From positions 1-53,811 of the forward strand of contig NZ_JACHIW010000005.1 of the NCBI RefSeq assembly GCF_014203395.1: a stretch of 53,811 bases of DNA. Direction: 5' to 3'. The translations under genes and the position numbers were made by a program. This document shows, piece after piece, positions 7,550-19,100 of the stretch; the stretch's first letter is position 1; each line of letters opens with the position of its first letter. This DNA comes from Saccharopolyspora phatthalungensis. GTDB taxonomy: Bacteria > Actinomycetota > Actinomycetes > Mycobacteriales > Pseudonocardiaceae. The notes under the pieces were generated by a model, which saw only the letters and a program-made list of their open reading frames with translations, had not been told where the DNA came from and made no database searches.

Positions 7550-7608
7550 CACAAGACATACCTCCCAATACGCTGCGGCCCCAGGTTGGCGCCATCGAGG
7601 TGGTGACA

Positions 7609-7630
7609 AGGTGCCAATACCGTGGCACCT
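7609..7630. promoter_or_regulatory. Perfect 8-bp inverted repeat, putative operator
   Basis: AGGTGCCA-ATACCG-TGGCACCT lies in the divergent spacer between the minus-strand operon (start 7549) and the XRE gene (start 7703). A related half-site, TGGCACCA, occurs just inside the XRE coding region. Binding by the XRE protein is inferred. Confidence 0.55.
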
Positions 7631-7702
7631 GTGGCACGAAGAGGGCAATGCATCGAAAGGGCGATAGATCGACGAGCCTCCGCCTCTCCTATGATGTGGT
7701 GC

Positions 7703-8554
7703 ATGTCTGGCACCAACGGATCACCGAAGGCACGCGCGCTCGGCGCACGACTTCGCGATGCCCGTAAGGCTGCGGGTTTCACCGTCCGTGGGTTGGCTGA
7801 ACAGCTCGGAATTTCGCACAGCGCCATCTCTCGTTGGGAAACCGGTGCAAGGTCGCCTCAACCGGAGGACGTTGCATCGATCCTTGCCGCCACCGGCGTC
7901 AATGGCGCGGAGCGTTCCGAATTGCTCGATCTGGCACGCGGGGCCGGCGACCCGCATTGGCTCTCGGTGCAGAGTGGTGACAGGGATCGGCAGATGGCCG
8001 CACTACTGGAGTTCGAGCGCAGCGCTCAACGCATCACCGACGTGGCACCGCTGCTCATTCCTGGCTTGCTGCAGACCGCCGAATATGCCCGCGCCATCAT
8101 GGTGGCCGCCGAGGTGCCCACCCACGAGATCGAGACTCGCGTACTCGTCAGGGTGGGGAGGCGCGAGGTGCTGACTCGGCGGGAACCGGCGAACCTACTG
8201 GCGCTCGTCGGAGAAGCGGCCATTCGGCAGGAGATCGGCGGTCGAGATGTGGTGCTCGACCAGATGCACCACCTGTTGAACTACGCCCAGATGCCCACTG
8301 TCGACCTCCGAATAGTCTCATCAACAGCGGGATGGAGCCCAGCGCTCGAAGGTCCGTTCGTCCTGATCGACTTCGACGACGAACGACCGATCGTGCATGT
8401 CGAGAACCGACGTGCCGGGCTGTTCTTCCATGAACCGGACGACATCGAGGCGTACCGAAACGCCGTCGATAGGGTGAAAAGCGTGGCGATGAGCCCGGCC
8501 GACACAACCAAGCTCATCGCCGATGTCATCACTGAACTGGAGACGACAACATGA
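7703..8554 (+). CDS. XRE-family regulator with DUF5753 (Scr1-type)
   Basis: The product (283 residues from ATG 7703) has an N-terminal HTH: RLRDARKAAGFTVRGLAEQL, then ISHSAISRWETGARSP as recognition helix. The following approximately 190 residues match the DUF5753 pattern (LLIPGLLQTAEYARAI, RREVLTRREPANLLALVGEA, GPFVLIDF). These proteins pair with small DUF397 proteins, and the partner starts at 8551 in ATGA overlap. In-frame starts at 7691 and 7694 cannot be excluded. It is divergent from the minus-strand operon and may control both units through the dyad at 7609-7630. Confidence 0.92.
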   Translation: MSGTNGSPKARALGARLRDARKAAGFTVRGLAEQLGISHSAISRWETGARSPQPEDVASILAATGVNGAERSELLDLARGAGDPHWLSVQSGDRDRQMAALLEFERSAQRITDVAPLLIPGLLQTAEYARAIMVAAEVPTHEIETRVLVRVGRREVLTRREPANLLALVGEAAIRQEIGGRDVVLDQMHHLLNYAQMPTVDLRIVSSTAGWSPALEGPFVLIDFDDERPIVHVENRRAGLFFHEPDDIEAYRNAVDRVKSVAMSPADTTKLIADVITELETTT

Positions 8555-8745
8555 CGATACCCCGCATGCCTTACGGATGGCGGAAGTCCAGCTATAGCAG
8601 CTCTCAAACCAACTGCGTCGAGATCGGCCGCGCCAGTGACGGGGCGGCTGTCCGCGACACGAAGGACCGGTCCGCCGGGTACTTCACTACGACCGCCGCG
8701 CAGTGGTCGGCGTTCATCGACGCCGTGAAGTCCGGCCGGTTCTGA
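8551..8745 (+). CDS. DUF397 domain protein
   Basis: The 64-residue product contains the family hallmarks WRKSSYSSSQTNCVEIG, VRDTKDRS and a late WSAFIDAVKSGRF. DUF397 proteins are small partners of XRE/DUF5753 regulators, with antagonist roles reported for some. Length and position are typical, and coupling is by ATGA. A terminator follows. Confidence 0.95.
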   Translation: MTIPRMPYGWRKSSYSSSQTNCVEIGRASDGAAVRDTKDRSAGYFTTTAAQWSAFIDAVKSGRF

Positions 8746-8757
8746 CCGTGCACAGCG

Positions 8758-8796
8758 AAGCGCCCCCGGCATCCCAACCACGTGCCGGGGGCGCTT
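8758..8796 (+). terminator. Perfect 14-bp hairpin terminator
   Basis: AAGCGCCCCCGGCA (8758-8771) and TGCCGGGGGCGCTT (8783-8796) form a perfect GC-rich stem 12 nt after the DUF397 stop, followed by CTGTTG. Confidence 0.85.
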
Positions 8797-8804
8797 CTGT
8801 TGCC

Positions 8805-8826
8805 GGCGATTTCCATTGAAATCGCC
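8805..8826. repeat. Short palindromic element, copy 1
   Basis: GGCGATTTC-CATT-GAAATCGCC forms a perfect 9-bp stem. The minus-strand reading is almost the same as the left arm of the element at 28070-28113, so this looks like a dispersed palindromic repeat (REP-like). Confidence 0.7.
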
Positions 8827-8830
8827 GCGA

Positions 8831-9226
8831 TCACGTGCCGACGATCTCGTCCGGTCCCGGAATGTCTTCCGGCAGCAGCACACACAGGTCCTCCAGCGTC
8901 GGCGAAGCCGTGAGCCGTAGGCGTTTGGCGACCACGCGCGCGGCGCCCGGAATCTCGCCTGGGTCGATGCGCTCGGGGATTTCGGTCGACGGCATCCATT
9001 CGACGCGTGCCGTTTCGTTGATGTCAGCCGGCTTACCGGTGTCCTCGGCGCCGTCGGCGAGGAACAGCAGGTTCTCGAAGTCCGCGCTTCCGGTGACGGG
9101 CTGGAAAGTGCCGAACGGCCGGATGGACAGCGGGCGCCAGCCGGTCTCTTCCTCGACCTCACGGGCCGCGGTCAGTGCCGTTTCTTCGTTCGGGTCGACG
9201 TAGCCGCCCGCGAGTTCCCACACTCA
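8831..9226 (-). pseudogene. Nudix hydrolase remnant, 5'-truncated with in-frame TGA
   Basis: The minus strand encodes a clear Nudix box (GGYVDPNEETALTAAREVEE, continuing ETGW) matching Gx5Ex7REUxEExGU, followed by a plausible Nudix C-terminal half. Immediately upstream in the same frame is RHRFILDQ, then TGA (9224-9226), then VWELAGGY. Family members usually carry Trp at that point, so TGG to TGA is the simplest explanation. A further TGA lies about 8 codons earlier, and no start with a ribosome-binding site gives the missing N-terminal strands. The GTG at 9223 is therefore unlikely to make a functional enzyme. Confidence 0.75.
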
Positions 9227-10134
9227 CTGATCGAGGATGAAACGGTGCCGGCGGTGTCACCTCCTGATCGTTTCAGATGATGTGGATCATTGGGAACGCG
9301 AGAGCCCGGCAGACCTCGGCCGCCGGTAGATGGAAAGGGAGCGAAGGAGTGTGTAAACGGGTAACACTGGCGCGAAAATCAGGCATGAATAGAGTGGAAT
9401 CTTGACCGCGCTCCAACTCGGATGACTAGGGTCGTCAGTCCGGTTTGGAAACGTACCTGGTTGGGCGCGGATTGTGAAATCTTTATCTGGCCTCCGGATC
9501 TCGCAAGGGCGTTGCGACCAGGGGACTTTTCCCCTTCGTTCCCTGGTATCCGCCCACCGGGTACCCTATGTTGACTTTCGAAGGAATCGCCAGGCGATGC
9601 CGCAGCGGCACTCACCCCGTGTGCTACCCAGAAACGGAGAGCAGCATGCGCAGCTGGGCGGCGCAGACCGGAGCAGATCGCGAGTCGCTGGACAAGGACT
9701 CGCAGCCGGACCTCATCGGCCTCAATCCGCTAACGGCGCTGAAAACCGTGTCGGAGCGCCCGCTCACTGGTGGGAGTGGATTGGCGACGCTGTGGTGAGG
9801 TCGCTGCGACCAGGCTATGGATAGCCGCCGAGTCGTTCTCCGCAACGCAAGTGCAGGGCCACGTTCGGGCTGGGTTCGTCCGGAGCTTCAATCGTGGCCG
9901 CCGACCGGGTTCGCGATCAGCGCCCACCGATGCGGCGGCCCACCGATGGCGGCTAGGACGAGGAGGCCGCGACCGGATGAGCATAGCGCGATAGTCGCCA
10001 ATCTCGTGGAAGGAAGGGAAGTGCCATGTCACCCGTATGTTCAATGAGATGGGGGCGGCACTCCTCGGTGAGATGCCATCGCCCAGATAACGAAGTGTAG
10101 TCGTTCCGGTTGGTTCTGAGAATCGTCTGAGTGG
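9227..10134. other. Approximately 900-bp intergenic region upstream of giant gene A
   Basis: Apart from the small open frame at 9646-9798, I see no convincing gene, RNA or terminator. The last few bases before the giant gene (tctgagtgggtggtg) are shared with the region upstream of gene B, but everything further upstream differs. The promoter of gene A is presumably here but was not recognised. Confidence 0.4.
9646..9798 (+). CDS. Possible 50-residue peptide
   Basis: ATG 9646 has GGAGA about 6-7 nt upstream and opens a short frame with product MRSWAAQTGADRESLDKDSQ, then DLIGLNPLTALKTVSERPLT and GGSGLATLW. A polar leader with a Gly/Ser/Thr-rich end is reminiscent of some precursor peptides, but no modifying enzyme is nearby. 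It may be a chance open frame. Confidence 0.3.
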   Translation: MRSWAAQTGADRESLDKDSQPDLIGLNPLTALKTVSERPLTGGSGLATLW

Positions 10135-13100
10135 GTGGTGTGGGTGTCGATTGTGGTGCCGGAGGAGGTGAGGCGGCTTTTTCAGGTGTTGACGGGTGAG
10201 GATATGACGGATGCGGATGAGGATGCGTTGTTGGCGGTGGGGGAGGCGTTGGTGTCGGGTGTGGGTGCGGTGGAGGGGCTGAGGGATGGTTTGGCGGAGG
10301 CAGTAGCACGGGCACGGGGCGATTTTTCGGGTAAGGCGGCGGATCGGTTTGCGGAGAATGTGGGGGGTTTTGCGGATGTGCTGGAGGTCTCGGGTGGGGT
10401 GTTGCGGGGGTTGGGGGTGTTTGTGCGGGATGTGGGGTGGCAGGTGAAGTATTTGAAGTTTGTGACGGTGGGTGGGTTGGTGGTGTTGTTGGGGGAGATT
10501 GCGTGGGCGGTGGCGATGGCGGGTGCGACGGGTGGGGCGTCGTTGGCGTGGTTGGCGGCGAGGGTGGCGGTGATGCGGTTTGTGTTGTCGCGGTGGTGGG
10601 GTCAGTTGTTTATGCGGTTGGCTATGTGTGCGGGGGTGGGTGTGGGGTTGAACGTGTTGCCGGATGTGGTGGCGCAGGGTGTGTTGGTGTCGGAGGGGAA
10701 GGAGGGTTGGTCGTCGTCGTGGACGCGGGATGCGGCGGGTGTGGGGGCGATGTCGGCGGGGGTGGGGTTGCCGTTGTCGGCGTTGGGCAATGTGGTGGGC
10801 AAGTCGGTGGCGCGGGTGCTGGTCGCGGGGTTGGGTGATCAGGTGGACAGGCAGTTGTTGGAGGCGGCGGCGCGGCGGGCTGCCGAGGAGCATGCGGAGT
10901 TGTATCCGGTGTCGGGGTTGGCGCGGTTTGCGGATGTGGTGGCGGAGGCGGTGGATTCGTACGCGGGGATGTCGGTGCGAGGAATGTGGGCGGCGCGGTT
11001 TGGTCGGGGGTTGGGGGAGTCGTTGGAGGAGGGTTTGACGGAGATGGTGGGTGAGTTGGTGTATGGGGTGGCGACTGGTCAGGGTGTGCAGTTCAATCCG
11101 TTTTCGTTTACGGCGGGGGTGTCGGAGTCGGTGGCTTCGGGTGCGGGGAGGTTGGCGGGTTTGGTGTTGCGGGGTGAGTTGATTCCGCCGGGCACGTGTT
11201 ACCGGGACGGGTCGACCAGTGAGGAGACGACTCCGCTGGTGGCGGCTGATTCCCAGCGGGAAATCGTTGATGAGAAGGACTTTTCGGATACCGGTGGTGT
11301 GTCTGACGGGGGTTCGGCATTTTCTGGCCCCGTGTCGGGCGGTGGTGTCGGTGGTTTCCGGGCTGGTGTGGTTGGGATGGAGGACGGCAAGAGCGGGGTT
11401 GCCGGGGAAAAGGGTGAGGTGCTGGGTGGCGAGAAGGGAGCCGCAGAAGGCAAGAGCGCGGTGCCGGATGGCGAAAGCGGTTGGGCGAAGGGCAAGGAGG
11501 CGTTCCCAGGCGCGGGGATGGTCCCGCCGTCCGCAGGTTTCGCGGAGGCGACGCATTCGGGTGTTGCGCCAGTGGATGGCGATCCTGCGGGCCGGCGTTT
11601 CGACTTTGGCCGGGCCACGGCCTCGGCCGGTCATGGTCCGCGCACGCCAGACCATTCGGCTGGTGAGGGTGACGGGCCCGTAATTCCTGGGCTCAGCGGT
11701 GAATCGTCCCCGTCCGACGGCTCCACTGTGGGCGGTCAAGCTTCCTCTGGTCGGGTACCAGGTGGTTCGGAGAGCCTGGGCAGGGACGTCGCAGGAGTAT
11801 CGGCTGGCTCCGGCATGGCTTCTGCGGATCATCTGGCGCCGGGGACCGCGCCGTCGGATTCCGGGACACCGCCGCAGGGCCAGGGCGTGGCGGGTGGCCG
11901 GCATGTCCTGGGCGAGTCCACGGCCGCCGATGGAAAGGTGCACGGCGCTGTTGACACCAATGTGCCGGAGATGGTCGGCGAAGATCCGCTAGACGCGCCG
12001 CCACCGGCGTACTCGCCGGCGATACCGGATACCGAGCAGGCCCGGCCCGATACACCGCCACCGGCGTATTCGCCTGCGGCGGCGGATGTTGAGCGGGCTC
12101 GTCCCGCCACTGCGACATCGGAGTTGCCGTCCGAGGGTGCGGTTGGACAGATCGGTGGGGGCGCGCCGTCGGTGTTCGGACCGCTCTCCGGTGACAATCA
12201 CGGCGGCGGCCCTGAATTGTCTGGTGTGGATAGTAGTGATGTGTCAAGGGCGCAAACGGTTGGTCCCGGGGCAGATGCACGGGACTTCGCTGCTGGCCGA
12301 TCTCATGTTTCTGGTGCATCGCCGGACCCTGTGCCGTCCACGACAGGTCACGTTCCGCACGCCCAGGTGAATCCGGATCGTGTGGGGCCCGAGCTGTCGC
12401 GGGGTCAGACGAGCGACTACGACGCGCCTGCCGGTGAGGTTTCCGGTCCGCGGGTGGTAGAGCCGGTGCGTGACTTGTCGGTGAGTGAGCCGCTGGCAGC
12501 GTCTTCTGCGGCAGCTGGTGCGGCGGCGGATCACGGTTTGTGGATGAATGATTCCCCCGGGACCGAGGCGGTTTCGGGTGGCCACGTGGGTGCGGATGGT
12601 CAACCGCCGGTGAGGCGGGAGGGTGAGGCGAGCGGCCACGACGTGTCTGCTGGTGTGCATGCGGTGACCGCGCGCGGCGATTTGCCTCGGCCCGGTAGTG
12701 ATGTGGTGGCCATGCCGGATTCGTTGGGGCTGCCCTCGGATGCGGTGCGGGTGCCCGTGGAGATGCTGTCCGGTGGCGGGATTACGGCGTTCGTGCGTGG
12801 TCAGGTGGGCGAGGGTCCGGTGATGTTGGTGTCGGGGGATGGTGCGGTGGTTCCGCCGCGACAGGCGTCGGAGGCGGCGCGGGACTTGGGTCGTGATGTC
12901 GTTGCGTTCGTGCCGGGGCATGGTCGGCATGGTCCACGGTGGATGCGGTTTGCCGCTGATGGGTCTCGTCCTCGGCCGGTGGTCGGGCCGGGTCGGGTCA
13001 AGGCACCGGAGCGGGTTGTCGAGGGCGGTGAGGGGCCAGGCGTGGGTCCGGTTGCTGCCGTTCCAGCGGGGGTGGCGGGCTCGGCTGTGCCTGGGTCGCG

Positions 13101-16100
13101 CGTGCGGGGGGAGGCTGTGGCGAGTTGGTCGGTGGGGGATTTGCGGCGGGAGATCGAGCGGGCGCGGTCGGTGGCTGGGCCGCGTGAGCCGGCGTTGATG
13201 CTGGTGCAGCACACGCATGAGGTGAGGAAGGTGGCGGGTCACCGGCTTGTTTCGGTTGCCGAGGTAGTTGAGTTGGTGGCGGCGCGGCGTTTGGAACAGG
13301 GCGTTGTCGAAGCACGGCGGTTTTCGCGGGAATTGGCGGCCTGGCTTGGTACGGAGGGTGATTCGCTGGGCGTCCATGCTGGAGCGGGATCGGATTCGTC
13401 GGCGACTGCTGATGACTTGCTGGGTGGTTCGGTGGTGTTTGATCCGTTGCAGTCTGAGTCGGGTCGTGCCTTGCTGGAGTGGGCTGAGGCGGGGGGTGAG
13501 GTGGAGTCGTGGTCGGCTGATCCGTTGGGTGTTGGCCAGTCGTCGGATTTTGACGGTGATGACAATCGGGCCGGAGAAACGGGTGGTCGGCTGGCGGCGC
13601 AGCCGCCGGTTGGTGACGCGGATGTGCTTGCGCCTGAACGGTTTGGGGCCGATTCGGTGGGGTTGTCCTCGGTTGGGAACGTGGGTGGGTCGGCTACGGT
13701 GGGTGACAGTAGTGGGCGTAAGCGGGGGCGGGTTGCTGACTCGGGCGATGAGGACGCCGAGGCCGAGATGCAGTCTCGTCGGCGTGTGCCTCCGGCGGGC
13801 GTCGTGGAGCAGGGCCGGGTGGTGGATTTGGAGGACGTGTGGGCGGAGGTGCGTCGTGCTAGTGAGGCGGGTAAGCCGCACACGGGTAAGTCGTTGGGCG
13901 AAGTGTTCGGGGGCAGCGCGAGGTGGGGCCAAAAGCGGCTTGCGGAGTTCAGGAAGCGGGAGGGAGGCGAGAGTTGGTCGGTTGTGGAGCAACGGAAGCG
14001 AGAGGTGGACTTGGCGGCGGTGTCGGCGGAGGTCCGTCGTGCTCGTGAGGCGGGTGAACCCCACACCGGTGCGACGTTGGCGGCCAAGTTCGGAAAGAGC
14101 GCGTCGTGGGCTAAGGAACGGCTTGCGGAGTTCAGAAAGCAAGAAGGGAGCGGGCCGGCGGCTAGGGGCGGGAGCAAGCCGGCGGTGGACTTGGCGGTCG
14201 TGTGGGCGGAGGTGCGTCGTGCCGATGAGGCGGATGAGCCCCACACCGGTGCGACGTTGGCGGCCAAGTTCGGAAAGAGCGCGTCGTGGGCTAGGGAGCG
14301 GCTTGCGGAGTTCAGGAAGCGGGAAGGGAGTCCTGCGCGGCCGGGTAGGGCGGGGAGGAAGCCGACGGTGGATTCGGAGGCGGTGCGGGCGGAGGTGCGT
14401 CGAGCTGATGAGGCGGGTGAGCCCCACACCGGTGCGACGTTGGCAGATGCGTTCGGAATGAGTGAGGCGTGGGCTTATGAGCGGCTTGCGGATTTCAGGA
14501 AGCAAGAAGGTGCGCCGCCGGGTAGGGCCGGGAGGAAGCCGACGGTGGATTTGGAGGCGGTGTGGGCAGCGTTGCGTCGAGCTGAAGCCGCGGGTGAGCC
14601 CCATACCGCTGCGACGTTGGCGACGGCGTTCGGAAAGGGCAAGTCGTGGGCCAAGGAGCGGCTTGCGGAGTTCAGGGCGAGGGAAGGGGATACGGCGCAG
14701 GCCGCTAGTGCGAGGACGAAGCAGGGGGCGGATTCGGAGGACGTCTGGGCAGAGGTGCGTCGTGCGGAGGCGTCGGGGACGCCCCACAACGGTGCGACGC
14801 TGGCCAAGGCGTTCGGAAAGAGCAAGTCGTGGGGTTATGAGCGGCTTGCGGAGTTCAAGCGCAGGGATGGTAATACGACCGAGGCGCAACCGGTTGTGAC
14901 GGAGCGGGATGTGGATCTGGCGGCGGTGTGGGCGGAGGTGCGTCGGGCCGATGAGGCGGGCGAGCCCCACACGGGTCGGTCGTTGGCGGGGGCGTTCGGG
15001 ATGGACGTGCGGTGGGGAGCGGATCGGGTTGCGGAGTTCAGGGCAAGGGAGGGCGGTGTCGCCTGGTCGGAGGTGGCGAAGCGGCGGCAGCAGGCGGGTT
15101 TGGAGGCGGTGTGGGCGGAGGTGCGTCGTGCGCGCGACGCGGGTAAGCCCCACACCGGCGAGACGCTGGGGAGAGTATTCGGAAAAAGCAAGTCGTGGGG
15201 CAAAGAGCGGCTTTTGGATTTGAAGAGAATGGAGAAGGGCAAGAACCGGGCGCAGGATGCGGATTTGGCGGCGGCGTCGGAGGAGGTGCGTCGCGCCGAC
15301 GAGGCGGGCGAGCCCCACACCGGCCAGTCGTTGGAGGAGACGTTGGGCGAGAGCACGTCGTGGGGCATTGACGAGTCGTTTGACTTTGGGTGGGGTGCGT
15401 TTCCGGACGGTCAAACGGGTGGGGCGCCGGGGGAGGGTGTGTCGGTAGCCGACGCGGATTGGTTTTCGGCGGAGTGGTTTGCGGCTGATGTGGATGCCTT
15501 GTCTTCGGTTTGGGATGTGGGTGGCGCGGCGTCATCGGGTGAAAGTAACGGGCACCAGCGGGGCCCTGTTGAAGTTTTGGGTGATGCCGAGCCTGCGCGG
15601 CCGGCGGACCAGCAGGTGGCCCGGGCGGATGTGGCGCAGCAGAGGCGGGACGTGGACTTGGCGGCGGTGTGGGCCGAGGTGCGTCGTGCTGATGAGGCGG
15701 GTGAGCCCCACACGGGTTCGACGTTGGGGACCAAGTTCGGAAAGAGCGAGAGTTGGGGCAGAAAGCGGCTTGCGGAGTTCAGGGCGCCTGACGGGATCGG
15801 CAGTCGGGCGGACGTGGCGAAGCGAAAGCAAGAGGCGGAGTTGGAGCAGGTGTGGGCGGAGCTGCGGCGTGCTCGTGATGCGGGCGAGTCACACACCGGC
15901 AAGTCGTTGGCGTCGAAGTTCGGCCACAGCACGTCGTGGGGCAGTAAGTGGATTGCGGAGTTCCGGAAGAGGGAGCGGGCTAACGGGCAGGCGGATCCGG
16001 CGGGGGAAAACCCTGAGGTGCCCTCGGGGGACGTAGGAGCCGAGGTGCCTCCCGCTGGCGAGGATCCCTACAACGGTGCGGCGTCGACGGATGCCTCCGG

Positions 16101-19100
16101 AGAGGCCACGTCGCAGGGGCTTGCGGAGTTCGGGATCGGAGAAGGTGGTACGGCCGACGCGCAGGTGGCTGCCGGGCAGCGGGATGCGGAATTGCCGGAG
16201 GCGTGGGCGAAGCCGGGTGCCGAAGCCGCGAATGAGCCCCACCTGGACCTGGGGGACGTGTTCGAGACGAGCATGTCGTGGGGTCAAGCGCCGCTGCCGG
16301 ATTTCGGGAGCAGCGTGGGTGAAGGTTCGGCCTTGGCGGCGTTGGGGCCTGGGGGAGGCCCGTCGGCGGCGGGGTTGGATGCGGTTGATCAGTGGGGTGT
16401 GGATTTTGATTTGTTCTTGGCAGATGCGGCCGTGGCCGGGTCGAGTGTTCCGGAGGACACTGCGGAGGTGCCGCGGGGTTCGCGTGATGTTGCGGCGGAG
16501 ATTGTGCGAGGGACGCATGATGTGGTGCGGCTGGCGCGTGAGGGTTCTTTGGATGAGGTTGTGGAGCAGGTTGCGGAGAAGATTGGTGAGTCCGGCCGTG
16601 ATGAGGGGTTGCGGTTTTCCCGGGAGTTAGCGGCCACGATGGGTACAGCAGGGACGGGGTTCGTGATTCGCGCTGGAGCGGGGCCAGATTCACCGTCCGG
16701 TGCGGATGATTCCCAGGCGGGCGTTGCTGATTCGCAGGCGGCGCCCGATGAGTCGGCATTCGGCTTGGCGGCGTTTGACCTGTTGGAGTCCGGGCCCGGA
16801 GTGGCGTTGCTGGAGTGGGCTCAGACGGCGGACACGATGGGGTCGTGGTCGGTTGACCCGTTGGGCGCCGGGCATTCCTGGGGCTTTGAGTGGGATGGGG
16901 TTGAGGGTGGTCAAAGAGGCGGTGTTCCGGCGGAAGATGCTTCGCTCCCGGGCGCGGATGTGGTTGTGGCGGAGGGACCCTCAGGTGATCCGGGTGGGTT
17001 GCCAGCTGTAGCGGACACGGGTGGGTCGGCGTTGGTGGGTGAAAGCAGTGGACGCAAGCGGGGTCGCGTGGAATCGAATGTTGAGGATGCTGAGGATGCT
17101 GAGGATGCGGGGCCCGTGCATCGGGCGAATGTGGCGAAGCGAAAGCGGGCGGTGGATTTGGAGCCCGTGTGGGAGGAGGTGCGTCGTGCGAAGGAGGCGG
17201 GAAAGCCGCACACAGGTGTGACGTTAGGGGAGGCGTTCAGAAAGAGCGCCTGGTGGGGTCAATCACGGCTTAGGGAGTTCAGGGAGATCGAGGGGGAGCC
17301 AAGTGCGGAGTCGGCCCAGCAACTGCGGGAGGCGGTGTGGGCGGAGGTGCGTCGTGCCGATCACGCGGGTGAGCCGCACACGGGTAGGTCGTTGGGGGAA
17401 GTGTTCGGAAAGAGCGTGCGGTGGGGTAATGCGCGGCTTGCGGAGTACAGGGCGCGGGAGGGGGGCGCGAGTCATGCGGATGTGGCGAAGCAGAAGCGGG
17501 AGGTGGAGTCGGAGGAGGTGTGGGCGGAGGTGCGTCGCGCCGACGAAGCAGGTGAGCCCCATACGGGTGTGACGTTGGCGAATGCGTTCGGAAAGAGTAG
17601 TGCGTGGGGTTTTGCGCGGCTTAGGGAGTTCAGGGAGAGCGAGGCGAATACAGCTACGGAGTTGGCGCAGCGACTGCGGGAGGAAGGCTTGGAGGCAGTG
17701 TGGGCGGAGGTGCGTCGCGCGGAAGACAAGGGTGTATCTCACACGGGTAAGTCGTTGGGGGAGGCGTTCGGAAGGGGCACGTCGTGGGGTAGGGAGCGGC
17801 TTGCGGAGTTCAGGAGGCGGGAGGGCGGTACGACCGAGGCGCCGTTGGCTGCTGGAGAACGCGATATGGACTTGGAGGCAGTGTGGGCGGAGCTGCGTCG
17901 TGCTCGTGATGCGGGCGAGCCCCACAGCGGTTCGACGCTGGCGAAGGCGTTTGGAAAAGGCAAGTCGTGGGGTTATGCACGGCTAGCGGAGTTCAGGGAA
18001 CGGGAGGGAGGTGTGCGTCAGGCGGAGTTGGCTCAGCGGGTGTGGGATGCGGAGTCGGAGCCAGTTTGGGCGGAGGTGCGGCGTGCTCGCGAGGCGGGTG
18101 AGCCCCACACCGCTGAGACGTTGGGGGAGGCGTTCGGAAAGGGCACGTCGTGGGGTAAGGAGCGGCTCGCGGAGTTCAGCAGGCAGGAGGGCGGTACGAC
18201 CGACGCTGGCGAACGGGATGTGGAGTTGGCTCTGGTGCGGGCTGAGCTGCGTCGTGCTGACGAAGCGGGTGAACCCCACACGGGCCGATCGCTGGCGACG
18301 AAATTCGAGATGAGCATGCGGTGGGGTGCGGAGCGGGTTGCGGAGTTCAGGGCAGGGGAGGGCGTTTTGTCCTGGTCGGAGTTGGCGAGGCGAGGGCAGG
18401 AGGCGGATTTGGAGGATGTGCTGGCGGAGGTGCGTCGTGCTCGCGATGCGGGCGAGCCCCACACCGAGCAGTCGTTGGGGGCGGCGTTCGGAAAGAGTAG
18501 GACTTGGGGCAGGGAACGGCTTCGGAATTTCGGGAGGCGGGAGAGGGATTCGGCCCGGGCGCGGGATGCGGAGTTGGAGGCGGTGTGGGCGGAGGTGCGT
18601 CGTGCTCGTGATGTCGGTGGGCCCCACTCCGGTCCGTCGTTGGCGAAAGCGTTCGGCAAAAGTACGGCGTGGGGTTATGCACGGCTAGCGGAGTTCAGGA
18701 GGCGGGAGGGCGGTAAAGACCGGGTGCGGGATGCGAAGTTGGAGTCGATTTGGGCGGAGTTGCGTCGTGCTCGTGATGTGGGTGAGCCCTACACCGGTCA
18801 GTCGTTGGGCAAGAAGTACGGGAAGAGCACGTCGTGGGGTGCGGAGCGGATTGCGGAGTTCAGGAGGAGCGACGGTGATGGTTCAGCCCTGGCAGCGTCG
18901 CGGTCTGGGGAGGCTGCGCCCGTGGAGGTGCCGCCGGAGGAGACGTCGGATGACGAGGCGTCGGCGGAGGAGGTGCCGGCGGAGGAGGCGTCGGATGAGG
19001 AGGTGCCGGCAGGGGAGGTGCCGACAGGGGAGGCGTCGGATGAGGAGGTGCCGGCAGGGGAGGTGTCGCAGGAGGAGACGTCGGCGGCCGGGGTGTCACA

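Noticed and set aside
9730..15414. Long minus-strand open frames opposite gene A (737 and 1056 codons)
   Set aside because: They are made of Arg/Pro/His/Leu-rich sequence created by the complement of G/T-rich codons, with no start signals or domains. They mirror the repeats of the plus-strand gene.
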